64,000 nucleotides of DNA from Streptomyces lavendulae subsp. lavendulae (GCF_002803845.1 NZ_CP024985.1:2728001-2792000); one strand, 5' to 3'. Shown: positions 10,424 through 19,244, numbered from the stretch's first letter. Notes: generated by a model not told the origin, from the sequence alone. Made by a program: numbers and translations.

Positions 10424-12769
10424 TCAGCCCGTTCCGGCCAACCGGACGAGCAGCGGCGCGGCCCGCTCCCCGCGGACCGAGGTCAGCGAGAGCACCGCGC
10501 AGCCGGGCGGTACGGCGTGCGCCAGCTCGGAGGCCGACCACCGCTCGCGCTCGACCTGGCGCACGGTGACGGCGTCGGTGGTGACCGCCTTGCCGGTGAC
10601 CATCTTGCGGAAGGCGTGGATGGCCCGGGTGAGCGGCTGGTCGGCGAAGACGGTGCGGTGGGTGACGTCCCGGGTCTCGACCCATTCGGTGCCCCAGGCC
10701 TCGGCGAAGCGCTTCCCGTCCCAGGTGGTGACGCCGGAGAAGGCCATCCGGCAGCCGACGGCGCCGAGCAGCGGGGTGCGCAGGGCCTCCGGTACGTCGT
10801 CCAGCGCGCGCAGGGTCAGCAGCACCCCGGCGTTCACCGACCGCAGCCGCTGCACCCCGCGGACCGTCTCGGGGGTGAGGGTGTGCGAGGCGTCGTCGAG
10901 GGCGAGGAAGGCGAAGAGCGAGCGGTCGGCGCGGGCCGCGGCGCAGGCGTTGAACTGGGCGAGGAGGAGCCGGGCGAGCATCCGGGAGGCGTCGGCGTGG
11001 CCCCGTTCGGGGAGGTCGATGCGGACCCGGACGGGGTGTTCCAGGGCGCGCATGGAGAAGGGGCGGCCCTGGCCCGTGGTGTCGAAGAACCCGGCGAAGG
11101 CGGGCCGGTCCAGCAGGGCGAGCCGGTCGGCGAGGGCGGGGCCGGGGTCGGCGGGGGCGCCGTGCTGGCGGGCGCGGGCGTCGAGCTCGCGGAGCATGGC
11201 CTGTTCCCCGGCGTCCGCCAGCGCGTGGCGCAGCGCGTCGAGGGCGGGCGACGGCCCGTCGAGGAGTTCGCGCAGCTCCGGCACCGCGGGGAAGCGTCCG
11301 TGGGCCGTCCGGTAGGGGCCGAGCAGCTGCGCGAGGGCGGTCGCGGCGCGGCGCACGTCGACGCCGGGGAGGTCTCCGACGAAGGCCTCGGCGAGGAGGG
11401 TGGCGGCCTCGTCGGGGTCGGCGGTGCCGCCGTAGAGGTCGAGGTCGTGGACGGAGCCGGGGTCGCCGACGCGGACGACGATGTCGTAGCCGCCGTCGGG
11501 GCCGAGCCCGGGGCCGGCGGGGCCGGCGGATCCGGCCGAGCCGACGGCGATGACGGCGGCCTGGCCGGCGAGCGCCTGCAGCGCGAGGGACTCGACGACG
11601 GGCCGCACCAGCCGGGCGGTCTTCCCGGTCCCGGAGGGGCCGACGGCGAGCAGGGAGGTCCCGAGCACCTCGGGGTCGAGGGCGAGGGGGGTGCCGCGGC
11701 GGGCGTAGGGGTTGCGCTCCTGGTCCTCGACGCTGCCGAGCAGCACCTGCCGGGCGAGCAGGTCGTGCCGGGCGGCGCGCACGGGCAGGTCCCGGTCGCC
11801 GGAGGGGTGGAGGCAGGCGGCGGCGCCCTTGTCCCGCACGGAGTCGGCGAAGGCCCGCACGCGGGAGGGGTCGGCCTGGACGGAGTCCCAGGCGCGGCGG
11901 ATGCGCGCGTAGTCCACGTCGTTCATCCGCCCCCCCGCCACCTCCCCCCCAAGCCTCTCGGCCACCTCCCACAGCCCGGCGGCCCGAAGCTGGGGCCACT
12001 GCGCGGGATCGGTGCCGTCTTCGGGGGCGACGGGCGGGGCGGAGGGCCGCCCCGGCCGCTCCTGGGGCGCGGGGCGGCGGCCCAGGCGGGTGAAGAAGAC
12101 GACCACCGGTACCGCGACGGCCACATACACGAGGTTGCCGACCAGCGTGGCGGTGCCGTCGCTCATGTTCTCGTACGGCAGGTGTCCACCGACGAGGCCC
12201 AGGACCGTCACGGTGTTCGTCCAGATCAGCAGGCCGACGAAGAGTCCGCCTGCCGTCGCTCCCGCGATACGGGCGCGACGCCCGCGCGACGCGACGAGAC
12301 GCTCGAAGGCCAGGCGCCAGGAGCCGAGCCGGCTGAACCAGAGGACCAGGACGGCCGTCACCAGCAGCATGTACGCCTGAAGGGCCGCCGTACCCCGCCC
12401 GTCGACCGGTCCGCCGCCCAGCTGCCACCAGTCGCGGGGGGTGAAGAGTTTGAGCGGGACGTCGAAGTAGGGGATGTAGTTGTTCGACACCAGAGACCAC
12501 ACCAGTACGCACGCCAGGAACGAGATCACCGCCCCGCTCAGCAGCGACCGGTCCGTGCCCGGCTCTGCCTCGTCCGCCCGCTTCGGCTGGTATCCGAACC
12601 GCCACACACCCGGCTCCGCCCTCGGCCGCGGTGTGCGGGCCCAGGTTGCCAGGGGGGAGCCCACCGTCGGGGCGTGGGACGGCTTCGGCGGCAGCGCAGG
12701 AGGGCCCGCCGGTCTCGGCACGCGGCCTCCCTGGGCCGTCCGTCCGTCGTGCGTGCCTTCGGTGTCCAT
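10424..12769 (-). CDS. Membrane-anchored P-loop ATPase (TraG/FtsK-like ATP-binding protein)
   Basis: A 781-residue protein. A proline-rich cytoplasmic N-terminus of about 65 residues is followed by four hydrophobic segments between about residues 75 and 240. The rest is a soluble ATPase domain with Walker A AVGPSGTGKTARLV and a Walker B-like hydrophobic strand ending SLFAFLALDDASHT. The order of elements resembles type IV secretion coupling proteins and FtsK/VirB4-like pumps. No conjugation, integrase or secretion partner is visible nearby. Its neighbours are pucR (110 bases downstream) and, divergently, gabT (237 bases upstream). Function unknown; the ATPase assignment is firm, the transport role is inference. 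Confidence 0.8.
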   Translation of the reverse strand: MDTEGTHDGRTAQGGRVPRPAGPPALPPKPSHAPTVGSPLATWARTPRPRAEPGVWRFGYQPKRADEAEPGTDRSLLSGAVISFLACVLVWSLVSNNYIPYFDVPLKLFTPRDWWQLGGGPVDGRGTAALQAYMLLVTAVLVLWFSRLGSWRLAFERLVASRGRRARIAGATAGGLFVGLLIWTNTVTVLGLVGGHLPYENMSDGTATLVGNLVYVAVAVPVVVFFTRLGRRPAPQERPGRPSAPPVAPEDGTDPAQWPQLRAAGLWEVAERLGGEVAGGRMNDVDYARIRRAWDSVQADPSRVRAFADSVRDKGAAACLHPSGDRDLPVRAARHDLLARQVLLGSVEDQERNPYARRGTPLALDPEVLGTSLLAVGPSGTGKTARLVRPVVESLALQALAGQAAVIAVGSAGSAGPAGPGLGPDGGYDIVVRVGDPGSVHDLDLYGGTADPDEAATLLAEAFVGDLPGVDVRRAATALAQLLGPYRTAHGRFPAVPELRELLDGPSPALDALRHALADAGEQAMLRELDARARQHGAPADPGPALADRLALLDRPAFAGFFDTTGQGRPFSMRALEHPVRVRIDLPERGHADASRMLARLLLAQFNACAAARADRSLFAFLALDDASHTLTPETVRGVQRLRSVNAGVLLTLRALDDVPEALRTPLLGAVGCRMAFSGVTTWDGKRFAEAWGTEWVETRDVTHRTVFADQPLTRAIHAFRKMVTGKAVTTDAVTVRQVERERWSASELAHAVPPGCAVLSLTSVRGERAAPLLVRLAGTG

Positions 12770-13006
12770 GAACCCCTGCCCCCTGCCCGTGCCAAGCGCT
12801 GCGGCGCTCAATCTAGTGCCCGGTACGCCCCCGCGACCCGTGGCCCACCGGGTTCCGCGGGACGCGTCCCCGTTCCTTCCTATGGCCGCCGCGGACAAGG
12901 ACACGCGGGTACCACTCCCGAACGGAGCATGCCTTACCCCCTCCCCCGGGCCTAGCCTGCGGACAAAGACACAAGTGCGTCCGAAAACACCCCCCAGGAG
13001 CCCCCT

Positions 13007-14341
13007 ATGACCGCTGTCCCGCAGGAGCGCCGCATCGTCACCGCGATCCCCGGCCCCAAGTCGCAGGAGCTGCAGGCCCGCCGCCTTTCGACGGTGGCCG
13101 GCGGCGTGGGCTCCGTGCTGCCCGTCTTCACGGCCCGCGCGGGCGGCGGCATCATCGAGGACATCGACGGCAACCGCATGATCGACTTCGGTTCCGGCAT
13201 CGCCGTGACCTCCGTCGGCGCCTCCGCCGAGGCCGTCGTGCGCCGCGCCTCCGCGCAGCTCGCCGACTTCACCCACACCTGCTTCATGGTCACCCCCTAC
13301 GAGGGCTACGTCGAGGTGTGCGAGGCCCTCGCCGAGCTGACCCCCGGTGACCACGCCAAGAAGTCGGCCCTGTTCAACTCGGGCGCCGAGGCCGTCGAGA
13401 ACGCCGTCAAGATCGCCCGTTCGTACACCAAGCGCCAGGCCGTCGTCGTCTTCGACCACGGCTACCACGGCCGTACGAACCTCACGATGGCCCTGACCTC
13501 GAAGAACATGCCGTACAAGCAGGGCTTCGGTCCGTTCGCCCCCGAGGTCTACCGCGTCCCGGTCGCCTACGGCTACCGCTGGCCGACCGGCGCCGAGAAC
13601 TGCGGCCCCGAGGCCGCCGCCCAGGCGATCGACCAGATCAGCAAGCAGATCGGCGCCGAGAACGTCGCCGCGATCATCATCGAGCCGGTCCTCGGCGAGG
13701 GCGGCTTCATCGAGCCGGCCAAGGGCTTCCTCCCGGCGATCGTGAAGTTCGCCAACGACAACGGCATCGTCTTCGTGGCCGACGAGATCCAGTCCGGCTT
13801 CTGCCGCACCGGCCAGTGGTTCGCGTGTGAGGACGAGGGCATCGTCCCGGACCTGATCACCACCGCGAAGGGCATCGCGGGCGGCCTGCCGCTCGCCGCC
13901 GTGACCGGCCGCGCCGAGATGATGGACTCCGTGCACGGCGGCGGCCTGGGCGGCACCTACGGCGGCAACCCGGTGGCCTGCGCCGGTGCGCTCGGCTCCA
14001 TCGAGACCATGAAGGAGCTCGACCTCAACGCCGCGGCGAAGAAGATCGAGTCGATCATGAAGACCCGCCTGACGGCCATGCAGGAGAAGTACGACATCAT
14101 CGGCGACATCCGCGGCCGCGGCGCCATGATCGCCATCGAGCTCGTCAAGGACCCGGTCTCCAAGACCCCGTTCCCGGAGGCGGCCGGCGCGCTCGCCAAG
14201 GCTTGCCACGCCGAGGGCGTGCTCGTCCTCACCTGCGGCACCTACGGCAACGTGCTCCGCTTCCTGCCCCCGATCGTCATCGGCGAGGACCTGCTGAACG
14301 AGGGCCTGGACGTCATCGAGGCCGCTTTCGCGGGCATCTGA
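13007..14341 (+). CDS. gabT: 4-aminobutyrate aminotransferase
   Basis: Class III PLP-dependent aminotransferase of 444 residues that moves the amino group of GABA to 2-oxoglutarate, giving succinic semialdehyde and glutamate. It has the GAEAVENAVKIAR cofactor-phosphate segment, FVADEIQSGFCRTG (Asp contacting the PLP nitrogen) and ITTAKGIAGGLPLA with the Schiff-base lysine at about K288. Other omega-aminotransferases share these motifs, but the overall match and the neighbouring aldehyde dehydrogenase and polyamine genes favour GABA. A CCCAGGAG ribosome site sits a few bases before the ATG. It is transcribed alone and ends in a strong terminator at 14408-14449. Confidence 0.93.
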   Translation: MTAVPQERRIVTAIPGPKSQELQARRLSTVAGGVGSVLPVFTARAGGGIIEDIDGNRMIDFGSGIAVTSVGASAEAVVRRASAQLADFTHTCFMVTPYEGYVEVCEALAELTPGDHAKKSALFNSGAEAVENAVKIARSYTKRQAVVVFDHGYHGRTNLTMALTSKNMPYKQGFGPFAPEVYRVPVAYGYRWPTGAENCGPEAAAQAIDQISKQIGAENVAAIIIEPVLGEGGFIEPAKGFLPAIVKFANDNGIVFVADEIQSGFCRTGQWFACEDEGIVPDLITTAKGIAGGLPLAAVTGRAEMMDSVHGGGLGGTYGGNPVACAGALGSIETMKELDLNAAAKKIESIMKTRLTAMQEKYDIIGDIRGRGAMIAIELVKDPVSKTPFPEAAGALAKACHAEGVLVLTCGTYGNVLRFLPPIVIGEDLLNEGLDVIEAAFAGI

Positions 14342-14407
14342 GCGAACACCCGAACACAGGCGCCCTTCCCTACCGCCGGTAACGGTCGGGCACTGTGAAG
14401 AAGGTGT

Positions 14408-14449
14408 GGGGGGCCGATGGCGGGAGCGCGTTCCCGCTGTCGGCCCCCC
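14408..14449 (+). terminator. gabT terminator
   Basis: Eighteen-base-pair stem (14408-14425 with 14432-14449, two G-U pairs) and a six-base loop, 67 bases after the gabT stop codon. Its position also argues against starting the downstream phosphatase gene at the GTG at 14406. Confidence 0.85.
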
Positions 14450-14474
14450 TCCCGTTGGCGTACGGTTTCTGCAG

Positions 14475-15302
14475 ATGAGTGAGACAGACCGTTCCCGGGC
14501 AACCGGGGACGATTCCGGTACCGGGCTTCCCCAGCGCCGTACTGGGCATGCGTTCGCGCACACTCCTCTCAGATCGGACGGCCGTCCGCCCCAAACCCCC
14601 CGGGGCGCACGGCAACCCGATCCGGGCGGCCGTCCCGGAACCATCCCCCCTGTTCCGGGACGGCCGGCCATCCTCTCGGCCACCGCGGCCGTCTCGGCCC
14701 TCTGCGCCGTCCTCTTCGCCCTGATCACCTGGCAGGTCCGCGTCTCGGGGCCGCTGCTGACGCCGGATCACGCGCTGAGCCGCGCCGTGGTGTGCACCGT
14801 CCCCGACGCCTTCACCGAACGCCTCGCGGACCTCGGGAACGTCCCGGTCGCCGTGCCGGTCCTGGTCCTCGCGATGCTCTACGCCGCCCGGCGCGGCCGG
14901 GCCCGCGCCGCGCTGACGGCGGGCCTGGCGATGGCCCTGGTACCGGCGCTGATCGTGCCGCTCAAGGAGTGGACCGCCCGCCCGGGTCCGCTGGAGCCCT
15001 GGGCCGCCGGCTACTTCCCCTCGGGGCACACGGCCACGGCCCTGACGGCCTATACGGCGGCCGCCCTGCTGGTCGCCCCGTACACCCGCCGCCCCTGGCC
15101 CGCGGCCCTCGCGGCCCTGCTGACGGCCCTGACCGCGGCGGGCCTGGTCCTGCGCGGCTTCCACTGGCCCCTGGACGTCCTGGCCAGCCTCCTGCTGTGC
15201 ACCCCGCTCCTGCTGGCCGTACGCCGGGCGGCGGCCCGCCCCGTACGGGCGGAACGCCACCCGGCCGGACGGCCGGCGGCGGCGGGTCAGCCGCCGAAGT
15301 AG
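14475..15302 (+). CDS. PAP2-family membrane phosphatase
   Basis: A 275-residue membrane protein of the type 2 phosphatidic acid phosphatase superfamily. After a disordered, proline-rich N-terminus of about 70 residues come roughly six membrane helices with the three family motifs: KEWTARPGP (motif 1), YFPSGHTAT (motif 2, catalytic His) and RGFHWPLDVLAS (motif 3, nucleophilic His and Asp). Substrates in this family range from phosphatidate to undecaprenyl diphosphate. The ATG at 14475 was chosen because the upstream in-frame GTG lies inside the gabT terminator; there is no strong ribosome site. Its end overlaps the convergent chitinase gene by 16 bases. Confidence 0.85.
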   Translation: MSETDRSRATGDDSGTGLPQRRTGHAFAHTPLRSDGRPPQTPRGARQPDPGGRPGTIPPVPGRPAILSATAAVSALCAVLFALITWQVRVSGPLLTPDHALSRAVVCTVPDAFTERLADLGNVPVAVPVLVLAMLYAARRGRARAALTAGLAMALVPALIVPLKEWTARPGPLEPWAAGYFPSGHTATALTAYTAAALLVAPYTRRPWPAALAALLTALTAAGLVLRGFHWPLDVLASLLLCTPLLLAVRRAAARPVRAERHPAGRPAAAGQPPK

Positions 15303-17095
15303 GCGTCGAAGCCCCGGCTGAACTCCCAGCCGCCGAAGCGGTCCCAGTTGACCGACCAGGTCATCAGGCCGCGCAGGTCGGGCCGGATGCCGTGGGGCTG
15401 GTACGCCCCGCAGGCCAGCCCCTTCGTGAGGCAGTCCAGCGCCTTGGTCACCTCGGCGGGGGCGGTGTAGCCGTTGCCCGCGTCGGTCGTGGCCGGCAGG
15501 CCGATGGCGACCTGGTCGGGGCGCAGCGGCGGGAAGACCCGGGCGGTGTCTCCCGCGACCGGGAACCCGGTGAGCAGCATGTCCGTCATGGCGATGTGGA
15601 AGTCGGCGCCGCCCATGGAGTGGTACTGGCCGTCCAGGCCCATGACGGGGCCCGAGTTGTAGTCCTGGACGTGCAGCAGGGTGAGGTCGTCGCGCAGGGC
15701 GTGGATGACCGGGAGGTACGCGCCCGCGCGCGGGTCCTGGCCGCCCCAGGGGCCGGAGCCGTAGTACTGGTGGCCGAGCTGTACGAAGAAGGTCTCCGGG
15801 GCCATGGTCAGGACGAAGCCCGGGCCGTACCTGGCCTTGAGGGTCTTCACGGCGGAGATCAGATTGACGATCACCGGGGTGGTGGGGGCGCGGAAGTCGG
15901 TGTCGCCGGTGGCGAGGGAGAGGGAGTGGCCCTCGAAGTCGATGTCGAGGCCGTCGAGCCCGTACTCGTCGATGATCCTGCCGACGGAGGAGACGAAGGC
16001 GTCGCGGGCGGCCGTGGTGGTGAGCTGGACCTGGCCGTTCTGGCCGCCTATGGAGATCAGGACCTTCTTGCCCGCGGCCTGCTTGGCCTTGATGGCCGCC
16101 TTGAACTCGGCGGCCGACTCCACGTTCGGGCACTCGGTCACCGGGCAGAGCCGGAAGCGGATGTCGCCGGAGGTGACCGAGGTGGGTTCGCCGAAGGCGA
16201 GGTCGATGACGTCCCACGAGGCGGGGACGTCGGCCATGCGGACGTAGCCGGAGCCGTTGGCGAAGCTGCTGTGGAGGTAGCCGACGAGGGCGTGAGCGGG
16301 CAGCCCCGGGGTGCCGGGGCCCCCGCCGCCGGTGGTGGTGACGGTGACCGGCGGGCTCTGGGGCGACTCGCCCGCCGCGTTCACGGCCGCGACCCGGAAG
16401 GTGTACGGGGTGGACGCGGCGAGGCCGGTGACGGTGGCCGAGGTGGTGGCGGAGGTCAGCGGGGCGGCGCCGTCGCGGTAGACCTTGTACGAGGTGGCGC
16501 CGGTGGCCGCCGTCCAGGACAGGGCCACCGTGGAGGCGGAGGCGGCGGAGCCCGTGAGGCCGGCGGGGGTGGCCGGGGGCTGCGGCCCGGGCCCGGTTCC
16601 GCCCGGGTCGGGGCCGACGAGGGCGAGGTCGTCGGTGAGGTGGGCGCCCTGGCCGTACCAGCCGTGGGTGTAGACGGTCACGGAGGTGGTGGCGGGGCCG
16701 GTGCGGAAGCCGGTGGTGAGCTGCTTCCAGGCGCCGGGGGTCTGGGTCCAGGTGGAGACGTCGGTGGTGCCGGTGCCGCTCGCGCCGAGGTAGACGTACG
16801 CGCCCTGCACCCAGGCGGTGAGGGTGTACGCGGAGTCGGGCCTGACGGTGACGGTCTGGGAGCAGCGGGCGTTGTCCTGGCCGGCCGGGGTGGCCCGGAG
16901 GGCGGCACTCCCGCCGTGGACGGGGGCGGTGACGACGGCTCCGGACGCGCCGGAGCAGCTCCAGCCGTCGAGGCCGGATTCGAAGCCGCCGTTGCGGACG
17001 AGGTCGGCGTCCGCGGCCGCGGCGGGCGGGCCGGCGGTGAGGAGTCCGGCCACCGCCAGGGCGGCGGCCGTGAGGAGGGGGAGCACTCTGCGCAC
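15287..17095 (-). CDS. Secreted GH18 chitinase with carbohydrate-binding and fibronectin III domains
   Basis: Extracellular endo-chitinase precursor of 602 residues. A Sec-type signal peptide ends near AAAADAD at about residue 30. A carbohydrate-binding beta-sandwich module (about 32-165, beginning LVRNGGFESGLDGW) is followed by a fibronectin III domain (about 180-265, ending in a GGGGPGTPG linker) and a GH18 barrel. The catalytic motif DGLDIDFEG places the acid at E388. GTG at 17095 is supported by a GGAGG site five bases upstream, whereas longer in-frame readings would place the signal peptide internally. The promoter at 17159-17187 has a consensus -35 box and a DasR-like operator, consistent with induction by chitin breakdown products. 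Confidence 0.93.
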   Translation of the reverse strand: MRRVLPLLTAAALAVAGLLTAGPPAAAADADLVRNGGFESGLDGWSCSGASGAVVTAPVHGGSAALRATPAGQDNARCSQTVTVRPDSAYTLTAWVQGAYVYLGASGTGTTDVSTWTQTPGAWKQLTTGFRTGPATTSVTVYTHGWYGQGAHLTDDLALVGPDPGGTGPGPQPPATPAGLTGSAASASTVALSWTAATGATSYKVYRDGAAPLTSATTSATVTGLAASTPYTFRVAAVNAAGESPQSPPVTVTTTGGGGPGTPGLPAHALVGYLHSSFANGSGYVRMADVPASWDVIDLAFGEPTSVTSGDIRFRLCPVTECPNVESAAEFKAAIKAKQAAGKKVLISIGGQNGQVQLTTTAARDAFVSSVGRIIDEYGLDGLDIDFEGHSLSLATGDTDFRAPTTPVIVNLISAVKTLKARYGPGFVLTMAPETFFVQLGHQYYGSGPWGGQDPRAGAYLPVIHALRDDLTLLHVQDYNSGPVMGLDGQYHSMGGADFHIAMTDMLLTGFPVAGDTARVFPPLRPDQVAIGLPATTDAGNGYTAPAEVTKALDCLTKGLACGAYQPHGIRPDLRGLMTWSVNWDRFGGWEFSRGFDAYFGG

Positions 17096-17158
17096 AACTG
17101 CCTCCGGAACATGGGGGGACGGGGCCTTGCTCCCTGGCGGGGAGCGACAGCGGCGCCC

Positions 17159-17187
17159 AAGATGATCCAGACCAATCCCCTTGTCAA
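17159..17187 (-). promoter_or_regulatory. Chitinase promoter
   Basis: On the minus strand, a perfect -35 hexamer TTGACA (17187-17182) lies 17 bases from CATCTT (17164-17159), about 64 bases before the GTG start. The -35 box overlaps the stop codon of the upstream gene. The spacer contains a DasR-like operator. Confidence 0.6.
17161..17176 (-). promoter_or_regulatory. Candidate DasR-responsive element (dre)
   Basis: The minus-strand sequence ATTGGTCTGGATCATC resembles the dre consensus ACTGGTCTAGACCACT, and the plus-strand core TGATCCAGACCA differs at two positions from TGGTCTAGACCA. It occupies the spacer between the -35 and -10 boxes of the chitinase promoter, where a bound repressor would block RNA polymerase. 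Regulation of Streptomyces chitinases by DasR is established; this individual site is inferred. Confidence 0.55.
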
Positions 17188-17657
17188 GGGGTGCGGTCCG
17201 CGCCGCCCTCCCCCGCCAGCACCCGCGCCACCGCCTCGTGCATCGCGAGCTCCAGCACCACCGGGTCGGTGAGCGTCCCCTCCCCGTCCGGGACCACCAG
17301 CCAGCGCACCCCGTCCGCCTCCCGGACCGGGTGCGGGACCACGATCCAGGTCCCCCGCCCGGCGCCACGCACCCCCGTGCCGAGCCAGCGCGACGCCGTC
17401 CCCGGGGGCACGAAGAAGCCCACCCGGGCGTCGTCGCAGTCCGCGAGCACCGGACCGGGCCGGCCGGTGAGCAGGTGCAGTACGTCGAGGGTGGCCCGGC
17501 CCAGCTCCCCCGGCAGGATCAGCACGTCCCAGCTCCGGCCCGCGGGCAGGAGGGCGACCCCGAGGGGGCCGCGCTCCCATTCCCACCGGCAGGCGTCGGG
17601 ATCCGGCGCCACCGATACCAGCCATTCCACTGCCGCTTTGGCCCCCGGGAACGCCAT
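17184..17657 (-). CDS. Small actinobacterial protein of unknown function
   Basis: A 157-residue cytoplasmic protein of no family I can name with confidence. It starts MAFPGAKAAVEWLVSVAPDP and contains WDVLILPGEL, VGFFVPPGTA and WIVVPHP segments typical of a compact alpha/beta domain. These faintly recall the N-terminus of actinobacterial bifunctional primase/polymerase-like proteins, but no catalytic acidic motif is clear. ATG at 17657 is preferred because a GGAGG lies seven bases upstream; an in-frame ATG at 17699 would add 14 residues. It lies between the polyamine oxidase gene and the chitinase gene, all on the minus strand. Confidence 0.7.
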   Translation of the reverse strand: MAFPGAKAAVEWLVSVAPDPDACRWEWERGPLGVALLPAGRSWDVLILPGELGRATLDVLHLLTGRPGPVLADCDDARVGFFVPPGTASRWLGTGVRGAGRGTWIVVPHPVREADGVRWLVVPDGEGTLTDPVVLELAMHEAVARVLAGEGGADRTP

Positions 17658-17682
17658 CGCCCGGCCTCCGTTCTCTCGTACG

Positions 17683-17702
17683 CGGTGAAGGGTTCTCACC
17701 GG
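17683..17702. promoter_or_regulatory. GGTGAAG/CTCACCGG inverted repeat upstream of the small unknown gene
   Basis: An imperfect dyad (CGGTGA at 17683-17688 with TCACCG at 17696-17701) lies 26 to 45 bases upstream of the start at 17657. It resembles the GGTGAAG-N6-CTCACCGG element at 30722-30742 in front of the secreted serine hydrolase gene. Its role as an operator is inference. Confidence 0.3.
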
Positions 17703-17795
17703 GAGAGAGCGGGGCCGGGCGGCGGTATGACGCGAGTTCCGTTACTCCGTCATGGTGAAGCGGGTCACACGGTGGGCGCGCGGTGGGCGCGGGCG

Positions 17796-19214
17796 TCAGC
17801 TGTCGAAGCCGAGCCCGAAGCGGTCCAGGGTGCGCAGCCAGAGGTTGCGGCGGCCGCCGCGGGCGTCGGACCGGGCCAGCGACCACTTGGTGAGGGTGAT
17901 CCCGGTCCAGGCGAACGGCTCCGGCGGGAACGGCATCGGCTTGCTGCGCACCATCTCCAGCCGGGTCCGCTCGCTGGACACCCCGTCGAGCAGGTCCAGC
18001 ATCACGTCGGCCCCGAAGCGGGTGGCGCCGACGCCGAGCCCGGTGAAGCCGGCCGCGTAGGCGACCCGGCCCTTGTGGGCCGTGCCGAAGAAGGCCGAGA
18101 AGCGGGAGCAGGTGTCGATGGCCCCGCCCCAGGCGTGGCTGAACTTCACCCCCTCCAGCTGCGGGAACGCGGTGAAGAAGTGCTCCGCGAGCTTGAGGTA
18201 GGTCTCGGGCCGGTGGTCGTACTCGGAGTCGAGCTTCCCGCGGTACGGGTAGATGGCGTCGTAGCCGCCCCAGAGGATCCGGTGGTCCTTGGTGATCCGG
18301 AAGTAGTGGAACTGGTTGGCGCTGTCGCCCAGGCCCTGGCGTCGCTTCCAGCCGATGGAGGCGAGCTGCTCCTCGTCGAGCGGCTCGGTCATCAGCGCGT
18401 AGTCGTACACCGGGACGGTGAAGGGACGGATCCGCTTGACCAGCGAGGGGAAGATGTTGGTGCCCAGCGCGACCCGGCGGGCGAGGATCGTGCCGTACGG
18501 GGTGGTGACGGCCATCCCGGCGCCGACGGGGGCCATCTTCAGGCCGCGCGTGTTCTCGTAGATACGCACGCCCAGCTCCAGGCAGGCCCGCTTGAGGCCC
18601 CAGGCGAGCTTCGCCGGGTTGAGCATGGCGACGCCGTCGCGGTCCCACAGGCCCGCGAGGAAGGTCGGGGAGTCGATCTCGGCGCGCAGCGCTTCCCGGT
18701 CCAGCCATTCGGAGCCGTCCGCGAGGCCGAGCCTGCGCGCCTCCTCGTGGAGTTCGCGCAGTTCCTCGACCTGGTGGGGCTCGGTGGCCACGTCGATCTC
18801 ACCGGTGCGCTCGAAGTCGCAGTCGATGCCGTAGCGGGCGACCGCCGCCTCGATCTCGTCGAGGTTGCGGGCGCCCAGCTCCTCCAGCTTGGCGAGTTCG
18901 CCGGGCCAGCGGGCCATGCCGTTGGCGAGCCCGTGGGTGAGGGAGGCCGCGCAGAAGCCGCCGTTGCGGCCGGAGGCGGCCCAGCCCGCCTCCTTGCTCT
19001 CGATCAGGACCACGTCCCGGCCGGGGTCACGCTCCTTGGCGATCAGAGCGGTCCACAGCCCGCTGTAGCCCCCGCCGACGACGAGCAGGTCGCAGCGCTC
19101 GTCGGAGGTGAGCGCCGGCTCGGCGGCCGGCTTGCCGGGGTCGTCCAGCCAGTACGCGACCGGCTTCGCTTCGGAAAGGGATTTCGCAACACTACGCATG
19201 GCGACTGGGGCCAT
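17796..19214 (-). CDS. puuB: FAD-dependent amine oxidoreductase, candidate gamma-glutamylputrescine oxidase
   Basis: DAO-family flavoprotein of 472 residues. The FAD-binding Rossmann motif VVGGGYSGLWTAL starts near residue 44, followed by the flavin-covering GWAASGRNGGFCA motif typical of PuuB/OrdL proteins. A C-terminal GxG region (YAAGFTGLGVGATRFGADVM) closes the FAD site. Members oxidise gamma-glutamylputrescine or similar blocked amines to aldehydes with release of ammonia and peroxide. The gene follows potC by 30 bases in the polyamine uptake operon, which strongly supports a polyamine substrate. ATG at 19214 has an AGGGAG site nine bases upstream; another ATG lies at 19199. Confidence 0.82.
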   Translation of the reverse strand: MAPVAMRSVAKSLSEAKPVAYWLDDPGKPAAEPALTSDERCDLLVVGGGYSGLWTALIAKERDPGRDVVLIESKEAGWAASGRNGGFCAASLTHGLANGMARWPGELAKLEELGARNLDEIEAAVARYGIDCDFERTGEIDVATEPHQVEELRELHEEARRLGLADGSEWLDREALRAEIDSPTFLAGLWDRDGVAMLNPAKLAWGLKRACLELGVRIYENTRGLKMAPVGAGMAVTTPYGTILARRVALGTNIFPSLVKRIRPFTVPVYDYALMTEPLDEEQLASIGWKRRQGLGDSANQFHYFRITKDHRILWGGYDAIYPYRGKLDSEYDHRPETYLKLAEHFFTAFPQLEGVKFSHAWGGAIDTCSRFSAFFGTAHKGRVAYAAGFTGLGVGATRFGADVMLDLLDGVSSERTRLEMVRSKPMPFPPEPFAWTGITLTKWSLARSDARGGRRNLWLRTLDRFGLGFDS

Positions 19215-19244
19215 GGCTTCCAACTCCCTACGGAACTGAACTGA

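Noticed and set aside
10424..12769. Membrane ATPase as part of an integrative conjugative element
   Set aside because: No integrase, excisionase, replication gene, attachment site or change in base composition is visible around it, and its neighbours are ordinary catabolic genes.
12960..12983. CGGAC-N13-GTCCG dyad in the gabT upstream region as an operator
   Set aside because: Arms are only five bases in GC-rich DNA, orientation is opposite to the polyamine dyads, and no second copy was seen. Too weak to list as a site.
14406..14474. Extended N-terminus of the PAP2 phosphatase from a GTG at 14406
   Set aside because: The extra codons lie within the 18-base-pair gabT terminator, and the AAGAAGG stretch is too close to the GTG to act as a ribosome site.
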